In this document: positions 23,772 through 35,957 of the stretch, piece by piece
Numbering within the stretch: position 1 is the stretch's first letter
Layout of the letters: every line of letters begins with the position of its first letter
Source of the DNA: Entonaema liquescens
Taxonomy: Eukaryota; Ascomycota; Sordariomycetes; Xylariales; Xylariaceae
Assembly: GCA_902805475.1 (NCBI GenBank)
Contig: CADCSX010000001.1
Location: forward strand, 1,550,001-1,614,000
Length of the DNA: 64,000 bases
Direction: 5' to 3'
Notes under the pieces: generated by a model
What the model was told of the DNA's origin: nothing
The model's database searches: none
The model's input: the letters and a program-made list of their open reading frames with translations, nothing else
Program-made: the position numbers and the translations under genes

Positions 23772-23894
23772 ATGTGCGTCAAGGAGCGTCAACCTCTTGT
23801 CGACGGCTGCTGCACGTTCTGCTGCAAGGCAGTCGACTTCGGCACCCACGACTACTGCGGGAACAACTATGCCTGCCCACGGTGTCCCGATTAG
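23772..23894 (+). CDS. Small cysteine-rich protein, 40 residues, unknown function
   Basis: An ATG in a near-ideal fungal start context (GTCACCATG) opens a 40-codon frame ending in TAG. The sequence starts MCVKERQPLVDGCCTFCCKA and ends YACPRCPD. Eight of 40 residues are cysteine (positions 2, 13, 14, 17, 18, 29, 35, 38), arranged CCxxCC and then a CxxC. There is no signal peptide or membrane helix, so a cytosolic metal-binding or metallothionein-like role is a reasonable guess, though it is not a standard fungal metallothionein. A TATA box at 23400 and a long pyrimidine-rich promoter support a real, well-expressed gene; codons are C-ending, unlike the flanking DNA. A longer spliced form is not excluded. 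Confidence 0.6.
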   Translation: MCVKERQPLVDGCCTFCCKAVDFGTHDYCGNNYACPRCPD

Positions 23895-24225
23895 GAGGAG
23901 TCATCCTTTCCCTCGGATGCACAGCTACGGGGACCCAAGATCCACGAGCTCGGCTACTGTCCTTCTCAAATCGCACACATCTATCTATCTCTATCATCAT
24001 CATGTTCCTTGATTCTCGATGAGATCTCTCCCACCTCGACAATGCTCGGAGGCAAACCTTCTGCTTCCGCGGTCTTTGTCTTGTGTGTTTTTTTCTTCTT
24101 CTCTCTTTTCGGCTGGGGCTTTATTCGAAAGCTACTTGGCTGTATAGGATGCGGATATGGAGGAACCGCCGCCAATGGAGGAAAAAAAGGAAAAATTATA
24201 AAAATTCCCCCAAAGCAACAAATCT

Positions 24226-24245
24226 TACTATACTATACTATACTA
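24226..24245 (+). repeat. Pentanucleotide microsatellite (actat), 4 copies
   Basis: Perfect tandem pentamers in the probable 3' UTR region of the small cysteine-rich gene. Confidence 0.85.
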
Positions 24246-24408
24246 CGCCAACAACACCGCGTACAAATTGGGTCACTTACACCACACTAGCGACTCGAAA
24301 ACTTGCTCTGCTATTACTACTACTATCTTTACAGAGTTACCGACAACTCCTTCACCTGTGTTCGGCCCCCGCATGCAAGGCTGACGACGAAAACGGGCGT
24401 ATGGGTTA

Positions 24409-24446
24409 TGTGTGTATGTGTGTGTGTGTGTGTTCGTGTGTGTGTG
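24409..24446 (+). repeat. TG dinucleotide microsatellite, interrupted
   Basis: Alternating TG with two or three interruptions over nearly 40 bases. Confidence 0.9.
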
Positions 24447-24481
24447 ACAACCCTTGTCTCGGCGGTACCTCTATCTTTCCG

Positions 24482-24502
24482 TCTCTCTCTCTCTCTCTCT
24501 CC
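24482..24502 (+). repeat. CT dinucleotide microsatellite
   Basis: About ten TC units in a row. Confidence 0.9.
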
Positions 24503-25026
24503 TTGCTCGAAGGAATGTCGTCTTTGGGAACTAGGACTAGAGAAGAGAGGGCCCGCGTTGGTTGTATTACGTATGCTGCATGCTGCAAACTGCACTGCAA
24601 CTCTTCGTTACCATACGTTTTGACCATGGGCCACCACCACCCCTCCCTCACTCACTCACTACTGCCTGCTGCTTGCTGCTCATCGTTATGGCTCTCACCT
24701 CGAACTTCTCTCCATGCACCCTGACCACCACCCCTCCTCATCCTCCCTGTACTACTTTCGCTGCTGTTGCATGGCCATGCGTTGGTTGTTCCAATTTTTA
24801 ATTATTACTGTTGCTTTTGCTTTTTTTTCTCCTTTTCTACCTGCATCCTGATTTGGCATTTGCTCTCTTTGTTGTTTAGCTTGGTATGGGGTGGGTGGGC
24901 ACCCGGATGCGAACTGGAGTTCATACGGAGCAACGCGCAGGGATTCCGGGTACTGATTTGATTTACTTTACATTATTTTCCTGTTTGGTGTGACATTTGG
25001 GCGCTGCGAAGAGTTTTAGGAACTGA

Positions 25027-25062
25027 ACATCATCATCATCATCATCAACATCAACATCAACA
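25027..25062 (+). repeat. CAT/CATCAA repeat
   Basis: Six CAT units followed by three CAACAT-type units. Confidence 0.9.
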
Positions 25063-27691
25063 TGTGTAGGGGCGCAGGGTCTATGGGTCTTTTTTTTCTT
25101 CTTCATTCTTCTATGATCATCCTAGGTATACAGTACTGATGGAGCTACGGTGCTTTCTTTTTCCTTTTTTTATTCCCCCCTTGCTCCTTTTCCACCGTTC
25201 CTTGGATCTGGTGGGAAGATGCCGCCGGATGGGCCCGCAAGAGTTAGCGGGATTTCCCTTGCTGGTCTCTTAGTCAGGACGCGATGATATACCCCCTGGT
25301 TATACCCACCTTTGAATGGACATGAGATCTAAAAGCAGACAGCCGCAGGCTAGGGGAGAATAAGCGATGTTTTCCAGCCTTATATGAGATGAGAGTATTG
25401 ACTATAGTTTGGTAACTATTTTTTACGCAGGAGAATTGGACGACGGCCAGGGGGGAATACGACTACTACCGCCCACCGGAGCGTTCCAACTTACATGGGG
25501 AATGAATGTCTAAGAAGGGAAATTGTGTTTTTTTTCTTTTTTTGGGGGGGAGAAATGACATCGAAGAACATGTGATTTCTATCTATTTTCTTATATCGAT
25601 ACCTTGTCACGCGGGCAATTTGGGATGATTATGCTTACTCTCGATGATACCAAGGCATGCTATGAGAACCAAATCAATAAATGAAAATACATTTTAGTCA
25701 TGATCCATTCTATATCGTACCCTAGAACCCGATCTCTCTCCTTGTTCCTCCGTGAACCCACCCTTGCGAATCGAAACCTTGTGGGATCCCCCGTCCGTCT
25801 GCACGTTCAAGGTCTCGCCTCCCAAATATAGTCTCGACGGCCCCCATCGACCATCGATCCTCGGCGCCGTAGCGCTTCGGTCCATTCGGCGACCGTCGTG
25901 CCGGGAGTGGTGGGAAAATCCTTTGGCGGAGGCGATGGTACCGAAGCAAGGATAGATCACGTTGTTAACGCAGATTACTTCTAACATGGACATTGGGGTC
26001 TATCTGACACGCGTCTCGGGTTTCGTCTATGACTATCACCACTCCCGAGATCATGTTTTTGCTTACGCGGGTTGCCATTTACGTGTGTGTAACGTGCTTA
26101 CGCCGCACCGAAGCTTGCTGGCTGTTAACCGGTCACCGTAGCTAGTGAAAGACTCCAACCCGTGCTAGACGGCGGCAAGGTGCTGACGAAGGACAAGTCC
26201 CATGTTACGGTCTATTTCCCTGTTAAGGTTATATGTTTCACGGCATTAAGGATTACGAGACATAAGATGACATCTATATCATACGTCTCGCGATAGGCAA
26301 TGGCATTATACTGAGGTAAACACGAGCCACGTAGCTGCCTTACCTTCAGGATGCTACCTACATAAACATACGTGCGCGCATCATCATATACATGAGCTAT
26401 TAACCCACGAACCGGGATGGATCATGGGAGGAGCGAGCTACAGTAACCACCTATCGCCATGCCCCTATAAACCTCGGCATAACGAACCAGGAGGTCGACA
26501 GTTACGTGAAGGACAAGGGTGTATAAGCAATACTTAGGTAGGAGAACAAATACGGACAGCTCGGAACTGATCAACAGAAAGGCCATGTAAATCCGTCCAT
26601 ACCGGAGAATAACTACATAAGTAATATCGATAGGGTGCCCTGCTACCCAGTTGCCCACCCTCCTGATGCTACTGCCGCTACTACTCACTCACCAGAGGCG
26701 AATCCGTCACCCCATCGTCGGCCGAGATCCAATGACCCCGAACACGGAGGCGAACCCGAGTACATCACTGTCCGGGTCAGCGGGGACTATATCGAATCAT
26801 CGATGTGCATTCTGATATCTGATATACTATTACTCGATGGTAATGAGACCCCCAGTGGCGGGAGATATCAGCATCGTCATCGCCATCTAATAAAAACCTG
26901 GGCGGTACAAGCCTAACCTACCAGCTAGTCTCCCTATAGCAAGGGTCGGAAAAGGAGGAACGTTGCCTTACGCTCCTATTATCGTGGAAGCGTCGGGATT
27001 TGCTTGTCATCATTTATTATTATAGTCCCTTTCAGCTTCTCGTGATAAGATTGGTGGATCAAACAGCGGGTGCTCAGGGTTTATACATATTGTAGATACA
27101 TACGTGCTCGTGCCGCGAACAAATTCCAACCAAATCATGTCCGCATCACCCAGAAAGTGAATAGAACAGCGGGAGAAGCAGAGCCTGCTGCAAACTAGAT
27201 GGTCCCAGCCCTGTAGGAAGGATGCTAATGGGCTCTGTGCAGTATGCATAGCAGCTAAGGAGTAGACTTGGCGATGTTGTGTTGGAAGAAGTGGTGGGTG
27301 GTGGGCGAGGGTCCAGGTCGGTTCAGTGGAGCACAGACAAGCAGGGTGTGCGGTCAGTGCAGCGTGAATCGTTCCTGTCCTGTCCGGTCCTGCATGGCGG
27401 GTTGCAGGAAGACATAACGCAGCACCATCTCTCATTCGTCGCTAGGGCGGTTTGTTCCTAGCTATCAGCGAACTGGCTGCAATACCTACATACTGGGGCT
27501 ACGGTCTTCCCCCATGGGGGGATGGGATTGGCAGTCCGTGCTCCCAAACCCCTTCATTCGCCTTGTATCGGCGCAACGGGCAAAGGGCAAAGCAAGAGCA
27601 GCGACAGGTACGAGACGTATGTATGCGAGTAAGTGAGTGCGCGTACGCGTGGGCCTGTAGGATGTACCCAACCAGGCAAGGCCACCCTTGG

Positions 27692-27708
27692 TAGCTAGCT
27701 AGCTAGCT
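27692..27708 (+). repeat. AGCT tandem repeat (about 4 copies)
   Basis: TAGCTAGCTAGCTAGCT; self-complementary, so it could extrude a short hairpin. No coding context. Confidence 0.85.
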
Positions 27709-29100
27709 CGCAGCAGTCTCGTCAGTCTCTCCCAAGTTGGAGGAATCGACGGATCTTGTGGAGCCAAAGAGTCGAATCGGGCATCGCTGCGCTGCGCTGT
27801 CGCTGCTGTGTAACGGGCGAATCGCCCAGGATATGAGCAACCAGAACTGACTGAGTGGCCCACGGGCTGATTAGCCAGATATTCTTGTGTGGGTTGTGTG
27901 GCATGTGGCATACCTAGGTCAAAGGTCGCGGAGGACCATAGACGACGATTTGAAAGCAATTCCTAACCCAATATACCTAAACCGGTATGCCTTATTAGAA
28001 AGAGGGGTACATTCTATCCAGCAGACGTGGAGGAGCTAGGGGTAGAAAGCCACATTGCTACTTGTTGGTCCACTTTGGCTAGGGATGAGTTTACGAATAT
28101 GGCAACGGGCGGATTAATCAACTACACCAAGGCCCCGGATCCCATGTTGCGGAAATGGACCGGGACTGAGTACGCGAATGACTGCGGCTTCTGGCGGTTG
28201 CCGCTACTTCCTGACTCTGGAGGAAGACCCAGAAATTCACCGACCTCACCTTGAGGGGACCAGGGCCCTGTCAGGAAGCACCATCGATTCCCTGCATGCA
28301 GGTCGACCGAGAAGGGAAGACAATTACTTAAGCAACAAATGCCAAGGGATAGCAGCGCAGATAGCTTGGCCCACAAGAATTCCCAGTCTTTGGATTATCT
28401 GGCGTAAGGAGCATTTGCTGCTGAGAGAGCGTTACTCTGGGATGGGGTTCTCCATTGACTTTGATGTTCCTTCGATCGTCGCTGCAGGCACGTATTTCTT
28501 GGTCCAACCCAGCATCCATTAGTCACATATCACATTTTGATATCTCATCTTCCCTCTGGGGATTCAGCCTAGTGGAGCTGGTCCCCACGGCCCCGACGAC
28601 GGCGACATCGTCTTACATCGAATACAACTCATCAGGCCACTCTCGACAAAAGGACACTTGAACAGACCAGGTCCGGCAGATGATCCCCCTGCAACAATCC
28701 TTCCTCTGAAACTTCAAGGCGGGCCAAAAGGGTATCATTTTCTAAAGAGTAAACAAGTCGCCCGTAGCAGTGCGCATTTCGTGTATTTCCAAATTCTTGG
28801 TACTGTGACGGAGATTCGTGGTGAATCCTTCCTGGTTCGGTCACCTTGGCCCGGTGACCCCCACTCCCATCCAAGCTTCACTTTCAAAATTTAGCTACCG
28901 CTTATATTGAAAAGCCTGCCCGGGAATAATTAGATATTAACTTACAGCTGCGACCCTGTGAGTTATGCTGTAGCATCGCGAATAAATCATCTGATGATCG
29001 CCACATACGAACCTGGTGTAGAGCCTGTTTGGCATATTTCGCGACGCTCAAACGGCTCGGCTGGCTTTAAGCTTCTCGGCAGATGCCTCGGCATCCCTCA

Positions 29101-31070
29101 TCAATAGAGGCTCAGGAAGACAGCAGCTATCGAAGACTTGTCATACTTGACGTACTTGCCCTTGCCCTTGTCTATCTCGTGATACCGGTCCCAGAAGCGA
29201 TTGTAAAGAGGCTCAAGCATCTGCTGCATATCCTTGGCCAACATTTGTCTCACCTCCCTTTCCATGCTGTAAGTCTTGTGTCGAGCCACCAATTCATCAA
29301 AAGACGCGTTGAAAATCTGGAACTTGGCCTTGATACTGTCCTTGTCTTTGCTACTAAGCCCCTTGAGAATCGATGCCGACTCAGAAGAGCCAGAGGGCGG
29401 CCGTTGAGTCCGATTTGTATGGATTACGTCAAATAGGTGCATCGAGACGTCTTTGCATGCCTCGGCGTAATAAGCCTTCGCCTTTTTGCGCCAGCCCTCT
29501 AACGCGCCGAGCTTGCCTTCCAAGAGCGGTTTCAGGTCAGAGTCCCGAATCATGCGTTCAACGATAGTGACACTGTTGGCTAGAAGCACACCCCAAACGG
29601 ACTTTCCTTTTAGTAGTACCCTCGCCTTCTGCTCGAGCGCCGACATTAGTGCGTCTATCGTATCAGTACAATAATGCGCGAAAATTTCCTTTCCATCGGC
29701 GCCAATATCGAACGATGCCAGGCTAGGGATTCCATCCATACTGGTGTTCGCGGCGGCACCCGATCTCCAACCACCGTCGCCTAGCGATATCATAATACTC
29801 GATATTGGTCGGAGGAAGTCAACCATGGTTTGCAAGCGTTGCATCGTCTCTGACACAACAGGCACCGGCGAACCATCCGACGGGAGGGTTTGCATTGCCC
29901 CCACCCTCCGCTTCGTCTCCTCAAGCAGCTCGGCAAGTGAAGACTTGCCCGTCTCGCGTACTGGTTTCAACGCAGCGGCCAATGTGGACTTGAGCTCGCC
30001 TGTGCGCTCTTCAATATTGTTGGACAGATTGGACATTATCTCGATGACTTCGTATGCAAGATAACAGTCTGTGTTAAGATGGGCCTTGATGTGATTGTTG
30101 AGTTCTCGAATCGTTCGAGCCAATTCAGCCAGCGGGGCTTGACAGGTCATTTGGAAAGCCGGTCCCCAGTCTTGTCGCATAAATATGTTGCAGATATTGT
30201 CGTATTCGGCAACGAATAAACCTTCCATTGCCTGGGCATACATACCAATCCCATTGGTGCCAGCTCGGTAAATAGCGTCTGGGCTCTTCTTCTTTGCCGT
30301 GTTTACGCTCGCATATGCGAGATTCACCAGAGTCTGTTGTAAATATTGACCTCTTACGTCGGCATAGATTTTGATTAACGGGTTCTCGGACAGTGAGTTA
30401 CCAGACACATAGGAGTTCATTAAGCTCAGGCGCGAGATCTTATCCTGGGTCAATAGGGGGAATGGCGTGTTTTTGGTCGTGTATTGCAGCGGTTCAATAG
30501 AACGAGGTGTTTCGGCCCGTAACATTTTGTCAAACGAATTCTCGAGTTGGGTATTTCCAGACTTAATCAAGCGTTGGAGATCGGCCATAGTTTGCTGATT
30601 TGCGCGCAGATTTGAGGTCTTCATATCTGAGAGCGCCTTATTCAATCGTTTAATAGAGTTCAGATAGTTAGATAGACCAGCTTTCTCGGGGCCCTGGCGG
30701 ATAATCGCTTCTTCGTCATTCTTCGAATCGGCTGGCTGGCGAAGTCTCTCGATCGCCGCGATGACGGCTTCGATATCTACGGGAGTTTGCGAAGTCAGTA
30801 CAACAAGGCATAATAAGAAAATCTATCGAATCATATATTTAAGGGGAGAAGCTCACTATTCCCCAAGACCTGAAGCTTCTTCGTTTCGCCAGTAAGAGGA
30901 CCCGAGACATCTCGCACACTTTTCCCAGTAGCCTCCAACCTCCCTAAACATGCCTGGATCTTCTTGGTCAATTGAGTTGTCTTCTCTAGTCGCGAGTTGA
31001 GCACATCAACTTCGGCACGAGCTTCTTCGTCAGCGGCATGGCGGCTGTTGTTAGACAATCCTACGGCCAT
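29101..31070 (-). CDS. exo70: Exocyst complex component EXO70
   Basis: Two exons, 31070-30857 and 30776-29101, joined in phase 1 across an 80 bp intron (donor GTGAGC, acceptor GTAG), encode 629 residues, the normal size for fungal EXO70. The N-terminus has the conserved fungal start MAVGLSNNSRHAADEEARAE, followed by a predicted coiled coil (VLNSRLEKTTQLTKKIQ). The rest is the helical CorEx rod. The C-terminal domain, which binds PI(4,5)P2 and Rho GTPases in other fungi, ends KYDKSSIAAVFLSLY. EXO70 tethers post-Golgi vesicles to the plasma membrane at sites of polarised growth such as hyphal tips and septa. The gene is divergent from MCM3 with about 0.9 kb between the starts. Nothing looks damaged. 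Confidence 0.97.
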
Positions 31071-31994
31071 GGTCCGCTTCTATTTTACCACGAGCAACAC
31101 CGAATGCGGAATTGAAACGCGACGCTGATAATTGAAATACCAATGAGCGTATCGTATTTGTGGATTGGGAACGTTGATGTTTAGTTGAGGTTTACAACGT
31201 CAGGAACTGGTGCGGCAAGAAAGAGGGAAAGTACCTAAGTAATACACCTCCTTGTAAGGATGACAGCAACCCTCAACTAGAAGGTACTTAGGTTTTGTGG
31301 CTGAATTTGGGGGGCTGTTTTAAACCGTTCAGACAGTTGAGACGTGCTATCGGCTGATTCCACCGGGCTTAGACCACTAAAGTTACGCGCCATACTTTGA
31401 CTGCAGGCGCATGCCTACTAATATTCCTTGACCGGTTGCTTCATCACGCCAATCATTTATTCTCCAAATGTGCCCGATGCACTTAGATTTCTTGACCGAA
31501 TGCATGAAACATTCCACGTTAAGTATATCTAGGCAATGTAGAGTTAACTTGTTCCTTCACGTAGAAGTTCTTGTAGTTACTTGTAAAATACTTCCGTACT
31601 CTTTTACATAAGTCCCTTAGGTACCCAGATAAGCCACCTATTTGGCACTAATAAAGGTAAGGTGGTCGGAGGTAATCGGAGACATCAGATTACTATATTC
31701 GGACTTTAATTGAAGTGGGACATCTGCAACCACTTTACCAAATGAAGACGCGTTCCAACGCGAAAAGCGCGTTTGCAGACGCGACATGGATTTTTTACTT
31801 CCCCTCTGCCCCCTTAAGCCTAAACAACACATGAACTAACAACTCAACATAGTTCTTCAAACCACACCCCACCTATACCACATTACTCACTACTAAATCA
31901 CTAAGGACTATTGTGGCATTCAGTGCTCCATCTGATCATTGTGATTAACCATTTAGCCTCACTAAAGAAGAAAGCAAGCAAAAGTTGAGGCATC
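31071..31994. other. Divergent promoter region of EXO70 and MCM3
   Basis: A 0.9 kb bidirectional promoter. Its one clear motif is the MluI-box cluster at 31748-31784. Otherwise AT-rich, with several TAGGTAC-type repeats. Confidence 0.6.
31748..31784. promoter_or_regulatory. Cluster of MluI cell-cycle-box (MCB)/SCB-like elements upstream of MCM3
   Basis: Four related elements in 37 bases: ACGCGT (31748-31753, perfect MCB), ACGCGAAA (31758-31765), GCGCGTTT (31767-31774) and ACGCGA (31779-31784). They lie about 215-250 bp upstream of the MCM3 ATG. MCB is the binding site of the MBF complex (Mbp1/Swi6), which drives G1/S expression of replication genes including MCMs in yeasts, so G1/S control of MCM3 is a strong inference. 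Confidence 0.75.
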
Positions 31995-34773
31995 ATGGAT
32001 AGCTTCATGCTTCGAGATGAAGCGGCCAAGGAACGCATTCGCTTGGCCGAGGAGTTCCTCGATCCTCGTAGGTCAACCACCAAATAGTGTCGGTAAAGTA
32101 CTAACGAATGGTTCTATTTAGATGATCAGCATGCGAGGAGTTACAGATCCGATATCATTCTAATGCTGCAGAAGAATCAGAGGCGGTTAGTTGTCAACTT
32201 AGACCACGTTCGTGACCACAACGCAGAACTCGCAGACGGCTTATTATTCGACCCTTTCGATTATACCTTGGCCTTTAACCATGCGCTTAAGGAGATCGTA
32301 AAAACCATCCCTCAAGCACGGCCCGATCAGACCGACCCAGATGTCTTATACTACTGCGCTTGGGCAGGCAGCTTTGGTCTAAATTCTTGCAATCCGAGAA
32401 CACTATCCTCAAACCATCTAAACCATATGGTATCGATCGAAGGCATCGTTACGAGATGCTCGCTTATTAGACCGAAGGTTGTGAAGAGTGTACATTATAA
32501 CGAGAGGAAAAACATTTTCCACTTCCGCGAATATCGTGACCAGACTATGACCAATGGTGTGACCACATCAAGTGTCTACCCTCAAGAAGACGAAGAGGGC
32601 AACCCGCTGTTAACAGAATACGGATTTTGCACATATAGAGATCACCAGACGATTTCCATACAAGAAATGCCCGAGAGAGCCCCCGCCGGCCAACTTCCCC
32701 GTGGCGTGGATGTCATTTTGGATGATGACTTAGTTGATAAGATGAAACCCGGTGACAGAGTCCAACTTGTTGGTATTTTTCGAACACTTGGAAACCGAAA
32801 TACAAATCATAACAGCGCACTTTTCAAGACGATAATTCTAGCGAATAATATTGTCCTTCTCTCATCCAAGGCAAGCGGCGGTGTAGCAACGGCGACTATT
32901 ACTGATACCGACATCCGTAATATCAACAAGGTGGCCAAGAAGAAGAATCTTTTCGAGCTTCTATCACAGTCATTGGCGCCTAGTATCTTCGGTCACGACT
33001 ATATCAAGAAGGCGATTCTACTCATGTTATTAGGTGGTATAGAGAAGAACTTGGAGAATGGCACACATCTCAGAGGTGATATCAATGTTCTCATGGTTGG
33101 TGACCCCTCAACAGCCAAGTCTCAACTTCTGCGCTTCGTGCTCAATACCGCACCTTTGGCCATTGCAACAACCGGTCGTGGTTCATCAGGTGTTGGTCTG
33201 ACAGCTGCCGTTACATCTGACAAGGAGACTGGCGAGAGGAGATTAGAAGCCGGTGCTATGGTTATGGCGGATAGAGGCGTTGTCTGTATCGATGAGTTCG
33301 ATAAGATGTCAGATATTGATCGAGTTGCTATCCACGAAGTTATGGAGCAGCAAACAGTTACTATTGCCAAGGCCGGTATCCATACGTCACTCAATGCACG
33401 CTGTAGCGTGATTGCAGCCGCCAATCCTATCTTCGGCCAATATGACACTCACAAAGATCCTCACAAGAACATTGCCCTCCCAGATTCCCTCCTATCGCGT
33501 TTCGATCTTCTCTTCGTCGTTACGGATGATATTGAAGATACCCGAGATCGTCAAGTTTCCGAGCACGTCCTACGTATGCATCGCTATCGACAGCCTGGTG
33601 CTGACGAGGGTGCTCCTGTCCGAGAAAACACACAACAAGCCCTTAGTGTTGCGCTGCAAAGCCAAGATGCTGCTCAGAAGCCTACCGAAGTATACGAGAA
33701 ATACGATGCGATGTTGCATGCAGGTGTTACTATTACTACTGGTCGTGGTGCTAATAAGAAGCGGGAAGTTCTTAGTATCCCATTTATGAAGAAGTATATC
33801 CAATACGCGAAAACGAGAGTCAAGCCTGTATTAACCCAGGATGCCTCGGAGCGTATCGCGGAAATCTATGTGGGGCTACGTAACGACGAGATGGAGGGCA
33901 ATCAAAGGAGAACATCTCCTCTGACCGTCCGTACATTGAGACGCTGATCCGTTTGGCAACCGCACACGCTAAGTCGCGGCTTTCAAACCGAGTAGAAGAA
34001 CGAGATGCATTAGCAGCCGAGGCGATCCTCCGGTTCGCCCTGTTCAAGGAAGTTGTTGAGGACGAGTCGAAACGGAAGCGTAGACGTACTCAACAGCTAG
34101 AGTCAGACTCATCGGACGACGATGATGATGATGGTGATCGTGGTGATAGCAGCTACAGGGGATCGACGGCTCGCGGTAGAACCGCCCCGTCAACTCGGAC
34201 AACTGCTCGCAGCCAACCATCTACTAACGGTAGCCGCCGTCCCAACGGCAAGGCTCCAGGCACTCCCGCACGAGAAAACGACGATGACGATGACGATGAT
34301 ATCTATAACGCCACACCAAGACGCTCTAACCGAACCGGCCCCGCGTCATCCTCAAATGCACCCACCACCTCCCAGCTCTCATTCGCCTCCTCCGTACCGG
34401 CGTCGCAACTCGAGACGCAGGAAGAGGACACACAAGAAGACACGGAACTAGCAGCCGGCGCGGCCGAGCTCAACATCGACGCACCGATTACCCCCGAGAG
34501 ACTCGCGGTATTCCGAACAGCACTCGGACAACTCCTGAATACGGACCTGTTCGAAGACGACGCGGCCAATGTCGCTCAAGTCATCGAGGCGGTCAACAAA
34601 CGCATCGAAGGGAAGGAGGCTGCTTTCTCGAGAGAGGAGGCTATCAAGGCGCTCAAGAAGATGGATGATGCGAACCAGGTCATGTAAGTGATTTCCTCTT
34701 TCGGGGGTTTGGAGTACGAATACTAACGTGATGACGCAGGTACACGGATGGTGATCTAGTATACAAGATTTAA
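31995..34773 (+). CDS. mcm3: DNA replication licensing factor MCM3 (one-base deletion in this sequence)
   Basis: Exons 31995-32067, 32122-34683 and 34740-34773, with introns of 54 and 56 bp. After restoring one missing base, about 889 residues. MCM3 is one of six subunits of the MCM2-7 replicative helicase. Landmarks are the MCM N-domain, Walker A GDPSTAKS (about residue 351), Walker B CIDEFDKM (about 414) and arginine finger SRFD (about 483). An acidic Asp/Ser-rich linker and a conserved C-terminal winged-helix-like tail follow, the last exon ending MYTDGDLVYKI. The frame breaks near 33936: ...SPLTVRT then LRR-stop, whereas TLETLIRLATAHAKSRL continues in another frame if one base is added after ACATT. 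MCM3 is essential, so the deletion is most likely a sequence error. The start ATG is chosen because exon 1 splices into the conserved YRSDIILML region. Confidence 0.96.
33936..33940 (+). other. Apparent one-base deletion in MCM3
   Basis: ACA TTG AGA CGC TGA is read in the first frame. The conserved MCM sequence TLETLIRLATAHAK needs ACA TTN GAG ACG CTG, so one base is missing here. No intron signals fit. Confidence 0.9.
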
Positions 34774-35957
34774 AGCGCGGTGAATACGATGCGGAATACC
34801 GCTACGACCTTGAATTGGTTGGTTTATGTGGCTTGACGAGTTATGAGGGCCAATGAGTTTGGCGGTCATCATGATGTATCACAAGTCGCCATTACTACAG
34901 CATATGAAGTCTGTCCTAGGATTTGGGGCGAGTATAAACCAATCCACCTATCGAATGGACATAGAGTATTACGAAGAGGTATAGGAGAGAGTTACATAAT
35001 GTGATGAGCCACGCTATTAATGGGCAATGACTCGGGTTGTTCGGATAGTTTATACCAATAAACCTGGCAATTAGGTACTGGATGAAGAGGTAATAAACCT
35101 TGACAAACCCATGCTATAGTGACTAGGCCCAGAACAAATTAGCAAATGCTCCAAGGCAAGAGTCAAGTTCTTAGTATAACTTGCCAGTAAGCAAATATAG
35201 ACATGGCTAAACAGCCCCCGATATAGCACACACCTTACAATTTAGGAATATCTTCAAGTTTAAGTATGCCTTGGGTACAAGTAGGAGATACCTATCCATT
35301 TATCAAGACTTGCCAATATAATTAAACTCATTACTTTCAGCTTAGCTTATTCTAATGTCATTTATTGCGTTAAGTGTTTTCAATACCCACATAAGGTAGG
35401 TGTTTAGACAAGAATCAAAACGGTATACAGTCAGACATTCACAAAGCAGGTCACAAAGCAAGTTACACGCACAGACAAGAAACAATTTATAGCTGAAAGA
35501 AGTCAAATGAAGTCCATTGGAAGAAACCAGTCCGATATCAAGAATCACTAAACCTATTGCCGTGCTGTCCCTAAAACATAATGGCAAATATGGTTTTCTC
35601 TCTTTCTCAGAGACGCCGGGCGAACAGAAAACAACGACCCTCTAAAAGACAAATGTGCTAATACTAATGCTGGTCGCATCTAGCCTGCAAATGCACACGC
35701 GTTGCGACGCCTCTGTAACAGGCTATTAAGAGATCGGCTACCGATCTAGGACTCGGAGAGTCTCATCTCATCTCACGTCCTAGCTGCACCAAGACGTGCT
35801 AACTTTCCTATAGTAATATAACCTCTCGTCATAGACTCCAAACCTGTTCATCCAAGTAAACTGGCCAGTCCATGCGTAACGGTTAAATTGTGCGCCTGCA
35901 CCTAGGCAATAGCCAAATCACCGTACAATGAAAATATCTCTCCGCCGAGAAAGCATC
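34774..35957. other. Convergent intergenic spacer
   Basis: 1.2 kb between the 3' ends of MCM3 (+) and the BTB-bromodomain gene (-). AT-rich; one 81-codon minus-strand frame at 35342-35587 shows no resemblance to a known protein. Confidence 0.6.

Larger units (their letters stand above)
23895..29100. other. Low-complexity and gene-poor stretch
   Basis: The first kilobase after the cysteine-rich gene is very rich in simple repeats (actat, TG, CT, CAT) and probably includes its 3' UTR; open frames there are by-products of the repeats. From 25.0 to 29.1 kb there are poly-T runs and overlapping short frames on both strands (for example 25694-25993 and 27010-27435 minus, 28027-28660 plus) with no family resemblance I can name. 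Confidence 0.5.

Noticed and set aside
24083..24724. 213-codon open frame
   Set aside because: Built largely on TG and CT microsatellites, with competing frames on both strands.
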